14,613 bases of DNA from Chloroflexota bacterium. Its GTDB lineage: Bacteria > Chloroflexota > Anaerolineae > B4-G1. The stretch spans positions 1 to 14,613 of the forward strand of contig DSAR01000428.1 of the NCBI GenBank assembly GCA_011046405.1. The letters run 5' to 3'. Of the stretch, positions 14,313-14,613 are shown one piece after another. The position numbers and the translations under genes are program-made. Positions within the stretch are counted from its first letter, which is position 1; the number at the start of each line of letters is the position of its first letter. The notes under the pieces are model-generated. The model did not search any database and had not been told where the DNA came from. It saw only the letters and a program-made list of their open reading frames with translations.

Positions 14313-14363
14313 TTCTATATTGGTTTCTATATTGAGTATACTCGTTTCGTGAGGTTGCGCAAC
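14313..14363 (-). promoter_or_regulatory. Candidate promoter and operator of the molybdo-hydroxylase operon
   Basis: On the minus strand a -35-like TTGCGC (14362-14357) is followed after 16 nt by TATACT (14340-14335), five of six matches to the -10 consensus. Each hexamer lies in a perfect 10-bp palindrome: GTTGCGCAAC (14354-14363) and GAGTATACTC (14334-14343), with centres 20 bp apart, about two helix turns. Just downstream a 10-mer, CAATATAGAA on the minus strand, is repeated directly at 14334-14325 and 14322-14313. These could be regulator sites, but no regulator gene is in the window. Confidence 0.45.
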
Positions 14364-14385
14364 TGGGCGTGAGGGGATTTTGGAT

Positions 14386-14453
14386 CACGAATGGCACGAA
14401 TGGCACGAATGGCACGAAAGGCCGAATGGCATGAAAGGCCGAATAACACGAAT
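14386..14453. repeat. Tandem CACGAATGG repeat and degenerate copies
   Basis: Three perfect head-to-tail copies of the 9-mer CACGAATGG (14386-14412) are followed by CACGAAAGG and two copies of GAAAGGCCGAAT, ending in AACACGAATT. The same vocabulary (GGATCACGAATG, AATAACACGAATT) occurs at 6948-6983. It lies upstream of the molybdo-hydroxylase operon and codes for nothing by itself. Confidence 0.75.
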
Positions 14454-14613
14454 TCCGTTTCAGATGATGGCTCTGGGCGTATCTACAAAGTTGGGGGAGC
14501 GCAGATAGCCATGTGCTTTTTTGCCACGAATCCTTCGACTACGCTCAGGACAGGTTTGCACGAATTTTACGAATTTATTTTCTGACTCTACTGAAAAAAG
14601 GTCATCTTAGCAC
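14454..14613. repeat. Repeat debris at the right edge, including a degenerate family A end
   Basis: GTATCTACAAAGTTGGGG at 14479-14496 resembles the left end of the family A elements (GTATCTTCTCAATAAGTTGG) with a small deletion; no partner end or duplication is seen. Further right, CACGAAT units at 14525-14531 and 14559-14565 flank a TTCGACTACGCTCAGGAC stretch, which looks like another inserted short repeat. No supported gene lies here. Confidence 0.45.

Noticed and set aside
14278..14415. N-terminal extension of the fused FAD/FeS subunit
   Set aside because: The extra residues (MPFVPFVPFV...) are the translation of the CACGAATGG tandem repeat; the family start is the ATG at 14277.

Overview
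The window is a G+C-rich bacterial segment in which every gene I can support lies on the minus strand, so transcription runs from high to low coordinates. The N-type ATPase, the fused molybdo-hydroxylase subunits and the CACGAAT-rich intergenic debris together suggest a Chloroflexota (Anaerolineae-like) genome. That placement is inference from gene style and not from a marker gene.

Region 1 (1-6814) is an N-ATPase operon in the diagnostic order atpD-C-Q-R-B-E-F-A-G. It has no separate atpH (delta); AtpF carries a delta-like C-terminus instead. It also has the N-type accessory genes atpQ and atpR. Three things are unusual. A PII-like cyclic-di-AMP receptor gene sits translationally coupled between atpA and atpG. 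A small mobile element has landed exactly at the atpB stop codon, upstream of atpE. The atpD frame is broken by one missing base in a G run. atpG runs off the left edge.

Region 2 (about 6815-7552) is non-coding. It holds the likely atp promoter, a CACGAAT repeat block with a second copy of the same mobile element nested in it, and an independent 139-bp nested inverted repeat. A small cupin gene follows at 7553-8011.

Region 3 (8058-14277) is a xanthine dehydrogenase-type molybdenum hydroxylase operon. Its gene order is a fused FAD plus [2Fe-2S] subunit, a 573-aa protein with nucleosidase/nucleoside-phosphorylase-like C-terminal motifs, the molybdopterin large subunit, and a 225-aa protein of unknown function. 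The likely joint role is release and oxidation of a purine or similar heterocycle. A third miniature element with a different terminal repeat, again with an 8-bp target duplication, sits at the stop codon of the last gene. The right edge (14278-14613) holds a candidate promoter with two 10-bp palindromes, a 9-bp tandem repeat and more repeat debris.

The strongest leads are the c-di-AMP receptor built into an N-ATPase operon, and the 8-bp-duplication miniature elements, two of which sit at stop codons of metabolic operons.
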